Source: Micromonospora echinospora (GTDB lineage Bacteria; Actinomycetota; Actinomycetes; Mycobacteriales; Micromonosporaceae). From it: DNA of 64,000 nt. Under the pieces are notes generated by a model. That model worked only from the letters and a program-made list of their open reading frames with translations. It did not search any database and was not told the DNA's origin. Below, piece after piece: positions 15,251 to 24,441 of the stretch. Made by a program: the position numbers and the translations under genes. The stretch's first letter is position 1. Each line of letters begins with the position of its first letter. The stretch lies in contig NZ_JACHJC010000001.1 in NCBI RefSeq assembly GCF_014203425.1, forward strand, positions 5,854,001 through 5,918,000. The letters run 5' to 3'.

Positions 15251-18187
15251 CTACCGGGCGCGGCGCTGCGCCGGGGCGGGTGGCGGTACGTCGAGCAGGC
15301 CGAGGCGGTGGGCCAGCGCGGCTGCCTCCACCCGGTTGGTCACGTCGAGCTTGGCGATGATCCGGGACACGTGCACGCTCGCCGTCTTCGGCGAGATGAA
15401 CAGCCGCTCGGCGATGCGGCTGTTGCTGTGCCCCTCGGCGACCAGCCGCAGCACCTCCCGTTCCCGGCTGGTCAGCAGGTCCGGCCCGGGTCGCCCGGTG
15501 CCGCGCAGCCCGACCCGGCGGGCCAGCGTCGCCGCCTGCTCGCCCAGCGGGGTCGCGCCCAGCCGGGCGGCCACCTCGACGGTCTCCCGTACCGCTGCGG
15601 CCACCTCGTCCCGCTCGCCCGCCGCCGCGGCCGCCTCGGCCAGCCCGAGCAGCGCCCGGCCCAGCGGGTACGGCTGCCCGGCCGTCCGCCACGCCGCCAC
15701 CGCCGCCCGCCAATCGGCGAGCGCCCCGGCGGGACCGGTGGACGCGAGCCCGGCCAGGACGGCGGCGACGTCGGCCGCGTACGCCTGCTCGGCCGGGTGC
15801 CGGGCGGGCAGCGCGGCGGCCGTCGTGGACACGTCGGCGGCAAGCGTCGCGTCACCGGTCAACGCGGCGGTACGCGCCACCGCGCTGAGCACCGGCCAGC
15901 CCTCGCGCGGCAGGTCGGCCAGGTGCGGATCGGCCAGGGCGGCGCGCGCCGCGCGTACCGCTTCCAGCTTGTCGTCGGCGGCGAGCGCGGCCTCGACGCG
16001 CAGCTCGTGCAGCGGCAGCCGGTGGTTCGGCCACAGGTAGGGGCGGCTGAGGAACGCCAGCGCCCGCCCGACGACCTCGTCGGCGGCGGGATGGGCGCGG
16101 GCCAGGTGGAGCCCGGCGCGCAGTTGCAGCCAGTGCAGCCCGGAGACGCCGGGCGGGTCGATGCGGGCCGCCTCGGCGCAGGTGCTGTCCGCCTCGTCCC
16201 AGCGGCCCAACGCGATCAGCGCCTCGGCCCGGTTCGACAGCAGGTACGCCCCGATCGAGCGGCTGATGCCGACCCGGCGCGCCTCGGTCACCCCGGCCGC
16301 GGCTGCCTGTTCGGACTCGTCGTAGCGGCCCAGCTCGTAGAGCACGTCGGAGAGGAAGACCAGCGCGCTGACCAGGGCCCACGAGTCACCTGCGGCGCGG
16401 GCCCGCGCCTCGACCCGGCGCAGCTCGGCCAGCCCGCGCTCCGGAGTGCCGTCGAGGCGGTGCAGCAGGGCGATCCGGGTGGGCAGCAGCACCAGGTCGG
16501 TGCCGACCTCGGACGCGCCGGCCGCCGCCTCGGCGGCGACCGAGGCGGCCTCGCGCGGGTCGACCTTCATCAGGTGCGACGCGATGTCGGCCAGCACGGC
16601 GAACCGTTCCGCGCCGTCGGGGGCGCCGGCCGCCAGCCGGTACGCCTCGCGCAGCTCGGCCGCGCCGTCGCTCTTGCCGAGCAGCGCGAACAGCCGGCCC
16701 CGGTGGTCGAGCAGGCGGGCGGCGCGCAGCGGCTCGGCATCGGGGTCGACCTCGGCCAGCGCGGCCCGGGTGAGCGTGAGCGCCCGGCTGAGGTCACCGG
16801 CGGTGACCGCCGCGGTGAGCGTCTCCTCCAGCACCCGCAGGTGGTCCATGTCGAGCCGGTCGGCGGCGTCGGGCACCTGCTCCCACAGTTCGAGGACGCG
16901 CTCCAGCAGCCGGCTCTGCTCGGCGTACGCGTACCGGTCGGCCGCCGCCTCGGCGGCGAGCCGGGCGGCGGTGAGCGCGCGCGGGTGGTCGTGCGCCGCG
17001 TACCAGTGGTGGGCGATCTCGGCCGGGGCGCGACCGGCGGCGACGAGGTGGGGTTGGGCCTCGATCGCGGCGGCGTACCGGGCGTGCAGCCGCGCGTGCT
17101 CGCCGGGCAGCAGGTCGTCGTGCACGGCCTCGCGGACCAGCGCGTGCCGGAACTCGTAGTCGCCGTCCGGGTCGGCCACCACGAGCTGCCCGGCGACGGC
17201 GGCGCGCAGCGCGTCCTCCAGCTCGGCCTCGGGCAGACCGGCCACCCCGGCGAGCAGCTGGTGGGCGAAGCGGGTGCCTCCGGCGGCGGCGATCCGCAGC
17301 ACCCGCTGGGCCGGCTCGGGCAGCCGGTCGACGCGGGCCAGCAGCAGGTCGCGCAGCGTCTCCGGGATGGCGGCGCAGCCGACCGGGCCACCGGCGGCGG
17401 CCAGCTCCTCGATGAAGAACGGGTTGCCCTGGGTGCGTTCGTGCACGTCGTCCACGGTCCGGGCGTACTGCTCGATGCCGAGCAGGTCGGCGAGCACGGC
17501 GGCGGTGCCGTCACGGTCGAGGCGGCCCAGTTCGATCCGGTCCACGCCGCGGACCCGGTCGAGCTCGGCGAGGAACGGCCGTAGCGGGTGCCCGCGGTGC
17601 AGCTCGTCGGTGCGGTACGTGCAGACCACCAGCAGGCGGGTGGCGCGGGCGGCCCGCACCAGGAAACCGATCAGATCGCGGGTGGAGCGGTCGGCCCAGT
17701 GCAGGTCCTCGATCACCAGCACCAGCGGGCGTTCCTCGGCGATCCGCCGGAACAGGTCGGCGACCAGGTCGAACAGGTAGCCGCGCGGGGTGTCGGCGAG
17801 GGCCGGCCCGGCGGGCGCGGCGGCTGCGGCGGGCATCCGGGCCAGCTCCGGCAGCAGCCGGGCGAACTCCGCCTCGTAGCCGGCGAAGACGGCCGGCCCG
17901 TCGTGGCGCAGCACGTCGCGCAGCGCGGCCGCGAACGGGGCGAACGGCAGGCCGGCCTCGCCCAGCTCCAGGCACTGGCCGACCAGCAGCCGCGCCCCGG
18001 CCGTGTGGACGTGCGTGCCGAACTCCTCCAGCAGCCGGGTCTTGCCGACGCCGGCCTCGCCGCCCACGAGCACCGTCGTCGGGTCGCCGGACCGGGCCCG
18101 GGCCAGCGCGTCGCCGAGCACTGTCAGCTCGCGCCGGCGGCCGACGAGGACGGTGCTGGCGGAACGTACTGTCACGCCGTCGAGCAT
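15251..18187 (-). CDS. Large LuxR-family ATPase regulator (LAL type)
   Basis: A 978-residue transcriptional regulator. The N-terminal STAND/AAA ATPase domain has Walker A GGEAGVGKT (42-50) and the Walker B segment LVLVIEDLHWAD. A long helical TPR-like middle region follows (residues about 350-880, rich in AEAAAA and RAAL). The C-terminal LuxR HTH includes LTSREREVLRLVAEGHSN and ISPKTASVHVSRII. The ATG at 18187 gives MLDGVTVRSAST; a GTG at 18175 is an alternative. Such LAL regulators often activate sugar or secondary-metabolite genes after ligand sensing. No biosynthetic cluster adjoins it here, so its targets are unknown. Confidence 0.9.
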   Translation of the reverse strand: MLDGVTVRSASTVLVGRRRELTVLGDALARARSGDPTTVLVGGEAGVGKTRLLEEFGTHVHTAGARLLVGQCLELGEAGLPFAPFAAALRDVLRHDGPAVFAGYEAEFARLLPELARMPAAAAAPAGPALADTPRGYLFDLVADLFRRIAEERPLVLVIEDLHWADRSTRDLIGFLVRAARATRLLVVCTYRTDELHRGHPLRPFLAELDRVRGVDRIELGRLDRDGTAAVLADLLGIEQYARTVDDVHERTQGNPFFIEELAAAGGPVGCAAIPETLRDLLLARVDRLPEPAQRVLRIAAAGGTRFAHQLLAGVAGLPEAELEDALRAAVAGQLVVADPDGDYEFRHALVREAVHDDLLPGEHARLHARYAAAIEAQPHLVAAGRAPAEIAHHWYAAHDHPRALTAARLAAEAAADRYAYAEQSRLLERVLELWEQVPDAADRLDMDHLRVLEETLTAAVTAGDLSRALTLTRAALAEVDPDAEPLRAARLLDHRGRLFALLGKSDGAAELREAYRLAAGAPDGAERFAVLADIASHLMKVDPREAASVAAEAAAGASEVGTDLVLLPTRIALLHRLDGTPERGLAELRRVEARARAAGDSWALVSALVFLSDVLYELGRYDESEQAAAAGVTEARRVGISRSIGAYLLSNRAEALIALGRWDEADSTCAEAARIDPPGVSGLHWLQLRAGLHLARAHPAADEVVGRALAFLSRPYLWPNHRLPLHELRVEAALAADDKLEAVRAARAALADPHLADLPREGWPVLSAVARTAALTGDATLAADVSTTAAALPARHPAEQAYAADVAAVLAGLASTGPAGALADWRAAVAAWRTAGQPYPLGRALLGLAEAAAAAGERDEVAAAVRETVEVAARLGATPLGEQAATLARRVGLRGTGRPGPDLLTSREREVLRLVAEGHSNSRIAERLFISPKTASVHVSRIIAKLDVTNRVEAAALAHRLGLLDVPPPAPAQRRAR

Positions 18188-18288
18188 GCCACGGCCCCCC
18201 GACGGCCCGGCCTGGCCGATCGGGCGGTGGACGGCCGCCGGCCCGGCCGCCCCCGTGACGGCCGGACCGGCGACGGCCGCCGGTGCGG

Positions 18289-18459
18289 TCACCGGCGGGC
18301 GTCGGTGGTGCGGGCGTGGTGCTGCCGGCGGCTCAGCCAGCCGCGCGGGTGCCGGCGGGGCAGCGACCGGGCCAGCCGGTCCTGCGCCGCGTCGGCCTGC
18401 AGTTCGGAGGCGTGGCTGCGGTGGATGCTGAGAATGAACTCCGCGTCGTTGCCGAACAT
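18289..18459 (-). CDS. Small Arg/His-rich hypothetical protein
   Basis: A 56-residue protein starting MFGNDAEFILSIHRSHASEL. The N-terminal half is a predicted amphipathic helix; the tail is rich in Arg and His (RRHPRGWLSRRQHH). ATG 18459 follows AGGGAGA by 6 nt. It lies between the LuxR-type gene (same strand, about 100 nt downstream) and the divergent DUF4191 gene. I do not recognise a family and cannot assign a function. Its clear ribosome site and codon usage support it being real. Confidence 0.55.
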   Translation of the reverse strand: MFGNDAEFILSIHRSHASELQADAAQDRLARSLPRRHPRGWLSRRQHHARTTDARR

Positions 18460-18661
18460 GTCGGATCTCCCTGTCGTGCGTCTGTCGTCCCTGTCGAGAT
18501 CCACTTTTCGCGCGAAGGTGCCCCCGGCGCATGGGTACGCAGCCTGATCTTTCCCCCCGCCGCCTCCTTACCTGAGGGCCGGCAGGGGCCGGCGCGGCCG
18601 TAAGGTACTCAGCCCGCGCCGGAAGGGGCGGCCACGGATCAACGTGACGTGCGCCGACCAC

Positions 18662-18667
18662 TAGACT
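18662..18667 (+). promoter_or_regulatory. -10 box TAGACT of leaderless DUF4191 gene
   Basis: TAGACT ends 7 nt before the ATG at 18675. Confidence 0.5.
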
Positions 18668-18674
18668 CTGCGGC

Positions 18675-19364
18675 ATGGCAAAGCCCCAGGAGAAGGTCTC
18701 GTTCGGCCAGCGGCTGAAGCAGATCGGGATGGTGTTCCGGTTCACCGCCAAGCAGGACAAGTGGTTCGCGCCGCTGACGGCGGCGGCGGTGCTGATCCCG
18801 CTCGCGCTCACCGTGGTCGCGGTGATCGCCTGGGGCTGGATCTGGCTGCCGATCGGCATCCTGCTGGCCATGCTGGCCGTGCTGATCGTGCTCAACCTCC
18901 GCTCGAACAAGGCGATGATGAACGCCGCCGAGGGGCAGCCGGGCGCGGCGGCGCAGATCATGGAGAGCATGCGCGGCGACTGGCGGGTCACCCCGGCGGT
19001 CAGCTCCACCACCCAGATGGACATGGTGCACCTGGTGGTGGGCCGGCAGGGCGTGATCCTGCTGGCCGAGGGGCACCCGCAGCGCGTGCGTGGCCTGCTC
19101 GGCCAGGAGAAGCGCCGGCTGGCGAAGGTGATCGGCACGGCTCCGCTGCACGACTACGTGATCGGGCAGGGCGAGGGTGAGCTGCCGGTCCGCAAGCTGC
19201 GGATGACGCTGATGCGGCTGCCCCGCGCCCTGTCCCCGAAGGACGTCAACGCCCTCGACAAGCGGCTCAAGGCGCTGACGGCGCGGCCGCAGATGCCCAA
19301 GGGCGCGGTCCCGAAGAACATGCGGCCGCCGCGCGGCGCGTTCCGGCAGACCCGGGGTCGCTGA
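18675..19364 (+). CDS. DUF4191 membrane protein
   Basis: A 229-residue protein with two adjacent transmembrane segments (ADGG-free stretch LTAAAVLIPLALTVVAVIA and WLPIGILLAMLAVLIVLNL). A cytoplasmic domain follows (QLHHPD-free, starting SNKAMMNAAEGQPGAAAQI) and then a basic Pro-rich tail (PKNMRPPRGAFRQTRGR). This is the DUF4191 architecture, conserved in actinobacteria next to lipA and glnA as here. The function is unknown. It starts at ATG 18675, 7 nt after a TAGACT box. A strong terminator follows. Confidence 0.85.
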   Translation: MAKPQEKVSFGQRLKQIGMVFRFTAKQDKWFAPLTAAAVLIPLALTVVAVIAWGWIWLPIGILLAMLAVLIVLNLRSNKAMMNAAEGQPGAAAQIMESMRGDWRVTPAVSSTTQMDMVHLVVGRQGVILLAEGHPQRVRGLLGQEKRRLAKVIGTAPLHDYVIGQGEGELPVRKLRMTLMRLPRALSPKDVNALDKRLKALTARPQMPKGAVPKNMRPPRGAFRQTRGR

Positions 19365-19380
19365 CCTCCGGCGTACGCGA

Positions 19381-19414
19381 AAAGGAGCCGGTCCCGTGCG
19401 GGGCCGGCTCCTTT
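19381..19414. terminator. Bidirectional terminator between DUF4191 and RDD genes
   Basis: Arms AAAGGAGCCGG (19381-19391) and CCGGCTCCTTT (19404-19414) pair perfectly over 11 bp. A-rich and T-rich flanks sit on both sides, so it can end both converging transcripts. Confidence 0.85.
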
Positions 19415-19424
19415 CTCGTGCGGG

Positions 19425-19826
19425 TCAGCGGCGCGGGGCGTCGGTGACGACGGAGCCGGCGAGCCGGTCGTGCAGGCCGCGCCGGTGCTCGTCCATGAGC
19501 AGGGCCGGCACGACGAGGGCCAACAGGAGTCCGCGCAGCAGCCCGCGGAGCAGCCCGATCCGGCCGCCGTCGGCCCAGGCGACGCAGCGCAGCCGGGTCA
19601 GGTACATGCCGGGGGTCTGGGCGAACAGGCCGATGAAGAAGCCGTACTCCAGGATCAGCACCAGGACCGGCGGCCAGCCGTCGCGGACCGGGTCGGAGAA
19701 GGCCCGGGCGACCATCAGGCACAGCACCCAGTCGATGATCAGGGCGCCGAAGCGGCGGCCGAGGCTGGGCGGGGTGAAGTTGGCGTCGGCCGCGGGCGGC
19801 ACCGGTGTGGCGGCGGTATCGGTCAC
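19425..19826 (-). CDS. RDD-family membrane protein
   Basis: A 133-residue protein with the RDD signature: SLGRRFGALIIDWVLCLMVA (R..D) near the N-terminus, a second helix GWPPVLVLILEYGFFIGLF followed by QTPGMYLTRLRCV, and C-terminal DEHRRGLHDRLAGSVV. It has three predicted transmembrane helices. RDD proteins of actinobacteria often neighbour DUF4191 and glnA, as here; some are proposed ion or compatible-solute transporters, but this one is uncharacterised. The GTG at 19826 lies 7 nt after a TACCCT box (complement of 19834-19839), so it is probably leaderless. Confidence 0.85.
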   Translation of the reverse strand: MTDTAATPVPPAADANFTPPSLGRRFGALIIDWVLCLMVARAFSDPVRDGWPPVLVLILEYGFFIGLFAQTPGMYLTRLRCVAWADGGRIGLLRGLLRGLLLALVVPALLMDEHRRGLHDRLAGSVVTDAPRR

Positions 19827-19833
19827 AGCGGCC

Positions 19834-19839
19834 AGGGTA
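19834..19839 (-). promoter_or_regulatory. -10 box TACCCT of leaderless RDD gene
   Basis: On the minus strand TACCCT ends 7 nt before the GTG at 19826. Confidence 0.45.
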
Positions 19840-19914
19840 GCGCCGCCGCCACCCCTGACGAAAAATCCGACATTCGGCACCAGAGGCGTGCTGGGATGAC
19901 GCTCCGCAAGCGAC

Positions 19915-19930
19915 GTAACACGGCGGAAAC
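19915..19930 (+). promoter_or_regulatory. GlnR box upstream of glnA
   Basis: GTAAC (19915-19919), six bases, GAAAC (19926-19930) matches the actinomycete GlnR consensus gTnAC-n6-GaAAC exactly. It lies about 80 bp before the glnA start, the expected place for nitrogen-responsive control. Confidence 0.75.
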
Positions 19931-20010
19931 AGACGAGACACGGCAGGGCAACCCCCCGGCCATAGCGTCGCCAGTAGTTAGCTACCGGAGTGAACCTGCC
20001 AGGAGGACGT

Positions 20011-21435
20011 GTGTTCGCCAATTCCGAGGAACTCCTGCGATACCTCGCCAATGAGGACGTGAAGTTCGTCGACGTACGTTTCTGTGACCTGCCCGGCGTG
20101 ATGCAGCACTTCAACCTGCCGGTCGAGTCGTTCGACGACAGCGTGTTCACCGACGGCCTCGCCTTCGACGGCTCCTCGATCCGCGGGTTCCAGGCCATCC
20201 ACGAGTCCGACATGCTCCTGCTGCCGGACGTCGCCACCGCCTTCATCGACCCGTTCCGGGCCCAGAAGACCCTCGCGCTGAACTTCTTCATCCACGACCC
20301 GTTCACCCGCGAGGCCTACTCCCGCGACCCCCGCAACGTCGCCAAGAAGGCCGAGGCCTACCTCGCCGCCAGCGGCATCGCCGACACCGCCTACTTCGGC
20401 GCCGAGGCGGAGTTCTACATCTTCGACTCCATCCGCCACGAAACCTCGGCGCACCAGTCGTTCTACTACATCGACTCGATCGAAGGCGCCTGGAACAGCG
20501 GCCGCATCGAAGAGGGCGGCAACCGCGGCTACAAGACCGCGTACAAGGGCGGCTACTTCCCGGTGCCGCCGGTCGACCACTACGCCGACCTGCGCGACCG
20601 GATCGTGCGGCGCCTCGTCGACGGTGGCTTCACCGTCGAGCGCTCGCACCACGAGGTGGGCACCGCCGGCCAGTCGGAGATCAACTACAAGTTCTCCACG
20701 CTGCTGCACGCTGCCGACCAGCTCCAGATGTTCAAGTACATCGTCAAGAACGAGACCTGGGCCGCCGGCAAGACCGCGACGTTCATGCCCAAGCCGCTGT
20801 TCGGTGACAACGGCTCCGGCATGCACACCCACCAGAGCCTCTGGCGCGGCGGCGAACCCCTGTTCTACGACGAGACCGGCTACGCCGGCCTGTCCGACAC
20901 CGCCCGCTGGTACATCGGCGGCCTCCTGCACCACGCCCCGTCACTGCTGGCCTTCACCAACCCGACGATCAACTCCTACCGTCGTCTGGTGCCGGGCTTC
21001 GAGGCGCCGGTGAACCTGGTCTACTCGCAGCGCAACCGCTCCGCGTGCACCCGCATCCCGGTCACCGGCAGCAACCCGAAGGCCAAGCGCGTCGAGTTCC
21101 GGGTGCCGGACCCGTCGAGCAACCCGTACCTGGCGTTCTCGGCCATGATGATGGCCGGCCTGGACGGCATCAAGAGCAAGATCGAGCCGCCGGCGCCGAT
21201 CGACAAGGACCTCTACGACCTCCCGCCGGAGGAGTGGGGCGACGTCAAGCAGGTCCCGGGCTCGCTGCCGGAGGTGCTCGACGCGCTCGAGGCCGACCAC
21301 GACTACCTGCTCGACGGCGGCGTGTTCACGCCGGACCTGATCTCCACCTGGGTCGACTGGAAGCGGGCCAACGAGGTCGACCCGGTGCGTCTGCGCCCGA
21401 CCCCGCACGAGTTCGCCATGTACTTCGACTGCTGA
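20011..21435 (+). CDS. glnA: Type I glutamine synthetase GlnA
   Basis: A 474-residue GSI-beta glutamine synthetase making glutamine from glutamate, ammonia and ATP. Visible motifs: DGSSIRGFQ (latch/N-terminal domain), AEAEFYIFD (metal-binding Glu), the ATP-binding [18 protein letters not shown] and the glutamate loop [10 protein letters not shown]. The adenylylation site Tyr402 lies in [11 protein letters not shown]. The modifying enzyme GlnE is encoded at 26603. The GTG at 20011 follows AGGAGG by 4 nt; an earlier in-frame GTG at 19990 lacks this. A GlnR box lies about 80 bp upstream. A long palindromic terminator follows. Confidence 0.97.
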   Translation: MFANSEELLRYLANEDVKFVDVRFCDLPGVMQHFNLPVESFDDSVFTDGLAFDGSSIRGFQAIHESDMLLLPDVATAFIDPFRAQKTLALNFFIHDPFTREAYSRDPRNVAKKAEAYLAASGIADTAYFGAEAEFYIFDSIRHETSAHQSFYYIDSIEGAWNSGRIEEGGNRGYKTAYKGGYFPVPPVDHYADLRDRIVRRLVDGGFTVERSHHEVGTAGQSEINYKFSTLLHAADQLQMFKYIVKNETWAAGKTATFMPKPLFGDNGSGMHTHQSLWRGGEPLFYDETGYAGLSDTARWYIGGLLHHAPSLLAFTNPTINSYRRLVPGFEAPVNLVYSQRNRSACTRIPVTGSNPKAKRVEFRVPDPSSNPYLAFSAMMMAGLDGIKSKIEPPAPIDKDLYDLPPEEWGDVKQVPGSLPEVLDALEADHDYLLDGGVFTPDLISTWVDWKRANEVDPVRLRPTPHEFAMYFDC

Positions 21436-21451
21436 GCACGCTCGTCAGCAC

Positions 21452-21491
21452 CGGCCGGGCCGGCTCCGCGATCGCGGAGCCGGCCCGGCCG
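21452..21491. terminator. 40-bp perfect palindrome, bidirectional terminator
   Basis: Positions 21452-21491 form a perfect 40-bp palindrome centred on CGCGATCGCG and followed by TTT on the plus strand. It separates converging glnA and the mannosyltransferase gene; the latter's stop codon overlaps its edge. Confidence 0.85.
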
Positions 21492-21493
21492 TT

Positions 21494-22981
21494 TCACGCG
21501 GCTCGGCGGCGCAGCGCGGCCCGGACGCCGGTCACCGCGACGACCACCACCAGCACCGTCATCAGCACCGCGCCGGGCGCTTTGGTGAACCGGGCCAGGT
21601 TGGTCCCGTCGGGCAGGGTGAGCAGCGAGACCACCGCGCAGGGGGCCACGAACCAGACCTCCCGGGCCAGCGGCACCGCCGCGACCGCGAGCAGGGTCAG
21701 CGGCCAGATCGCGTACCAGGGGTGGAAGACCGGCGCGAGCAACACCGTGGCGGCCAGCGCCAGCCCCGCGCCGAGCAGCGCCACCCGGGGCCGGGCCAGC
21801 GTCAGCCGGGCGACCCGCTGCCGGGCGTCGTTGAGCCGTCGCAGCGTCGTCCACGCCCGCCACCAGAGCGCCACCAGCGCTCCGGCCAGCAGCGCCAGCG
21901 CGACCGTCCGGGCCACCGGCACCGCCGCCTGCGGCCGCCCGGCCAGCTCACCGGCGTAGTCGATGACGAAGCCGACAGCCGTCGGCGGTGAGGTCCACTG
22001 CTGCGAGTCGCCGCTGTGGCCGAGTCCTCCGATCCAGCCCAGCCCGAGGCCGGTGGCGAGCGAGACGACCAGCAGCGTGCCGAGCACCGACGCGGCCAGT
22101 TGCCCGCCGTCGCGCAGCAGCGCCCGCCAGGTGTAGCGGCCGAGCACGGCGGCGAGCGCCGCGAACGGCAGCGCCACCACCGCCATCGCCTTCACCGCCA
22201 CGGCCAGGCCCAGCAGCACCCCGGCCACCAGCAGCGCGCGCGGCTTGCCGGGCCGGCGGACCAGCACCAGCAGGCCGAGCAGGAGCAGTCCGAGCGCGAG
22301 CGCGTCGTTGTGCGCACCGGCCACCAGGTGGATCCCGACCAGCGGGCAGGCGAGCACCAGCCACGCGGCCCGGCGGGTGGGCACCCCGGCCGCCCGGGCC
22401 AGGCCGGGCAGGCAGAGCGCGGTCAGCAGCACCCCGGCCACCGCGACCAGCCGCAGCAGCACCACCGTCCCGATCAGGCCGCCTCCGGCGAGCACGGCGA
22501 GCCCGGCCAGCAGCACGAAGAACGGCCCGTACGGCGCCGGGGTGTCCCGCCAGATCGACGACACCGAGTCGGTCCACGGGCAGCCGGCCGCCGCGACCCC
22601 CACCCGGTACGGGCTGAGCCCTTGCGTCCACGTCCAGCCCTGGCAGGCGTACGAATAGACGTCGCGGCTGCCGAGCGGCGGCGCGGCGAGCAGCGGCAGC
22701 GACCAGAGCCCGGCGGTCAGGTACGCCCACCGGCCGGACGGCGCGCCCCACCGCAGCGACCACCAGGCGCCGACCAGCAGCAGCGTCCCGGCCAGCCAGC
22801 AGCCGAGCGTCAGCGGCCCGTTCGGGGCCGCCCAGATCGCGGCGAGCGTGCTGCGCGGGGGCGGACCGGGCAGCGCGCCACCGAGCCACCCGGCGGCGGT
22901 GAGCAGCACCGCCCCGGCGAGACCGGCGTAGCGGGCGACGGCGGCGGCGATCGGCCGGACCGGTCCGTCGACCTCGCTCAC
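21494..22981 (-). CDS. MptB-like polyprenol-phosphomannose mannosyltransferase (copy A)
   Basis: A 495-residue polytopic protein of the alpha-1,6-mannopyranosyltransferase MptA/MptB family (GT87/GT-C). Motifs: PLGSRDVYSYACQG, SIWRDTPAPYGPFF and GAHNDALALG, then C-terminal FHPWYAIWPLTLLA and LARFTKAPGA. It would extend an alpha-1,6-mannan chain from polyprenyl-phosphate mannose on the outer membrane face, as in lipomannan/lipoglycan synthesis. The GTG at 22981 has a GAGGAG site 7 nt upstream that overlaps the stop codon of the upstream paralogue, so the pair is translationally linked. The exact glycan product in this organism is inference. Confidence 0.8.
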   Translation of the reverse strand: MSEVDGPVRPIAAAVARYAGLAGAVLLTAAGWLGGALPGPPPRSTLAAIWAAPNGPLTLGCWLAGTLLLVGAWWSLRWGAPSGRWAYLTAGLWSLPLLAAPPLGSRDVYSYACQGWTWTQGLSPYRVGVAAAGCPWTDSVSSIWRDTPAPYGPFFVLLAGLAVLAGGGLIGTVVLLRLVAVAGVLLTALCLPGLARAAGVPTRRAAWLVLACPLVGIHLVAGAHNDALALGLLLLGLLVLVRRPGKPRALLVAGVLLGLAVAVKAMAVVALPFAALAAVLGRYTWRALLRDGGQLAASVLGTLLVVSLATGLGLGWIGGLGHSGDSQQWTSPPTAVGFVIDYAGELAGRPQAAVPVARTVALALLAGALVALWWRAWTTLRRLNDARQRVARLTLARPRVALLGAGLALAATVLLAPVFHPWYAIWPLTLLAVAAVPLAREVWFVAPCAVVSLLTLPDGTNLARFTKAPGAVLMTVLVVVVAVTGVRAALRRRAA

Positions 22982-22992
22982 CGGCACACTCC

Positions 22993-24405
22993 TCAGTCCG
23001 CGGGAACCGGCTGCCGGCCCTTGCGAGCCGACCGTACCAACCACACGACCACCCCGATCACGAACAGCGTCATCAGCGGCGCACCGGGCATCTTGCTGAA
23101 CCGGGCCAGCCCGGTGCCGTCGGCGAGCACCAGGAACGACGACACCACAGTGACGATCGAGAACCAGAGCGTGCGGTGCGCGGTCGCGGCGAGCACCGCC
23201 AGCGGCCACAGCCAGTACCAGGGGTGGAACAGCGGGGATAGCGCGACGGTGGCGGTGAGCGCCAGCGCGGCGTGCCAGAACGGCTCACCGCGACGGAACG
23301 ACCGGAACCAGAGCCAGATCAGCACCCCGATCAGCGCGACCATGCCGATCGCCCGGGTCACCGGCAGCGCGTCGACGTGCACCCCGAACGGCACCAGCAG
23401 ATAGCCGACGGTCTGCCCCACCGCCGTCGGCGGCGACGTCCAGGCCACCACCAGACTGCCCTGCTCCAGCCCGCTGATGAAGCCAAGACCCAGACCGGAG
23501 ACGACAGTCACCCCGGCCAGCGCCACGAGCGACCCGCCGACCACCCACCCGCCGTCGCGGACCAGCGACCTGATCCGGTACGCCCCGACGATGGCGGCGA
23601 GCGCGGCGAACGGCATCACGACCAGCGCGGTGACCTTGACGGCGGCGGCGAGTCCGAGCAGCGCCCCACCGGCGAGCAACGGCCAGGGCCGCCCCTGCCG
23701 GGCCGCCACCACCGCCAGCCCGGCCACGAGCAGGCCGATCATCAGCGCGTCGTTGTGCGCGCCGGATATCAGGTGCACCGGCACCAGCGGGCTGGCCAAC
23801 GCCAGCCACAGCGCCCGCCGCGGCGGCACCCCGCAGCGGCGGGCCAGCACCGGCAGGGCCCACGCGGTGAGCGCCACCCCGGCCACGGCGAGCAGCCGGA
23901 ACAGCGCGACCGCGCCGAGCAGCGAGCCGGTGGCCTCCACCACCGCGCCGGCGAGTAGCACGAACAGCGGCCCGTACGGCGCCGGGGTGTCCCGCCAGAT
24001 GTAGGAGATGGTGTCCAGCCAGGGGCAGGGCAGCGATGACACGCCCTGCTCGTAGGGGTTGATCCCGGCCGAGAAACTGGCGCCCTGGCAGGCGTACGCG
24101 TACACGTCCCGGCTGCCCAGCGGCGGCGCGACCAACATCGGCAGCAGCCACAGCGCGACGGTCACCAGCACCCAGCGCGACGACGGCACCCGGTCCCGCA
24201 GCGACCACCAGGCCCACGCCAGCAGCCCGGTGCCGACCAGCCACAACCCGATGGTCAGCGGCCCGTTCGGGCCCTGCCAGATGCCGACCGGAGTGGGACG
24301 CAACTCGCCGTCGGGCAGGGCGCCGCCGAGGAACGCGGCCACGGCGAGCAGCACCGAACCCGCCAGGCCGATCCAACGCGAGAGGTGGTGAGACACGCCC
24401 GACAT
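22993..24405 (-). CDS. MptB-like polyprenol-phosphomannose mannosyltransferase (copy B)
   Basis: A 470-residue paralogue of the next gene, with the same sequence landmarks in order: LGSRDVYAYACQGASF, YIWRDTPAPYGPLFVL, SGAHNDALMIG, SPPTAVGQTVG, FHPWYWLWPLAVLA and LARFSKMPGAPLM. It has about twelve transmembrane helices. It starts at ATG 24405 and is divergent from the membrane-protein gene at 24442 with only 36 nt between, so both promoters are compressed there. The tandem copy suggests consecutive or alternative steps in an alpha-1,6-mannan backbone. Assignment to MptA or MptB cannot be made by eye. Confidence 0.8.
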   Translation of the reverse strand: MSGVSHHLSRWIGLAGSVLLAVAAFLGGALPDGELRPTPVGIWQGPNGPLTIGLWLVGTGLLAWAWWSLRDRVPSSRWVLVTVALWLLPMLVAPPLGSRDVYAYACQGASFSAGINPYEQGVSSLPCPWLDTISYIWRDTPAPYGPLFVLLAGAVVEATGSLLGAVALFRLLAVAGVALTAWALPVLARRCGVPPRRALWLALASPLVPVHLISGAHNDALMIGLLVAGLAVVAARQGRPWPLLAGGALLGLAAAVKVTALVVMPFAALAAIVGAYRIRSLVRDGGWVVGGSLVALAGVTVVSGLGLGFISGLEQGSLVVAWTSPPTAVGQTVGYLLVPFGVHVDALPVTRAIGMVALIGVLIWLWFRSFRRGEPFWHAALALTATVALSPLFHPWYWLWPLAVLAATAHRTLWFSIVTVVSSFLVLADGTGLARFSKMPGAPLMTLFVIGVVVWLVRSARKGRQPVPAD

Positions 24406-24441
24406 GCTGCCAGTACGGTGGTTCGCGATCAGGAGGTGGGC

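Noticed and set aside
15179..17584. An 801-codon open frame on the plus strand
   Set aside because: It is the antisense shadow of the LuxR-type ATPase gene; long shadows are expected at this GC content.
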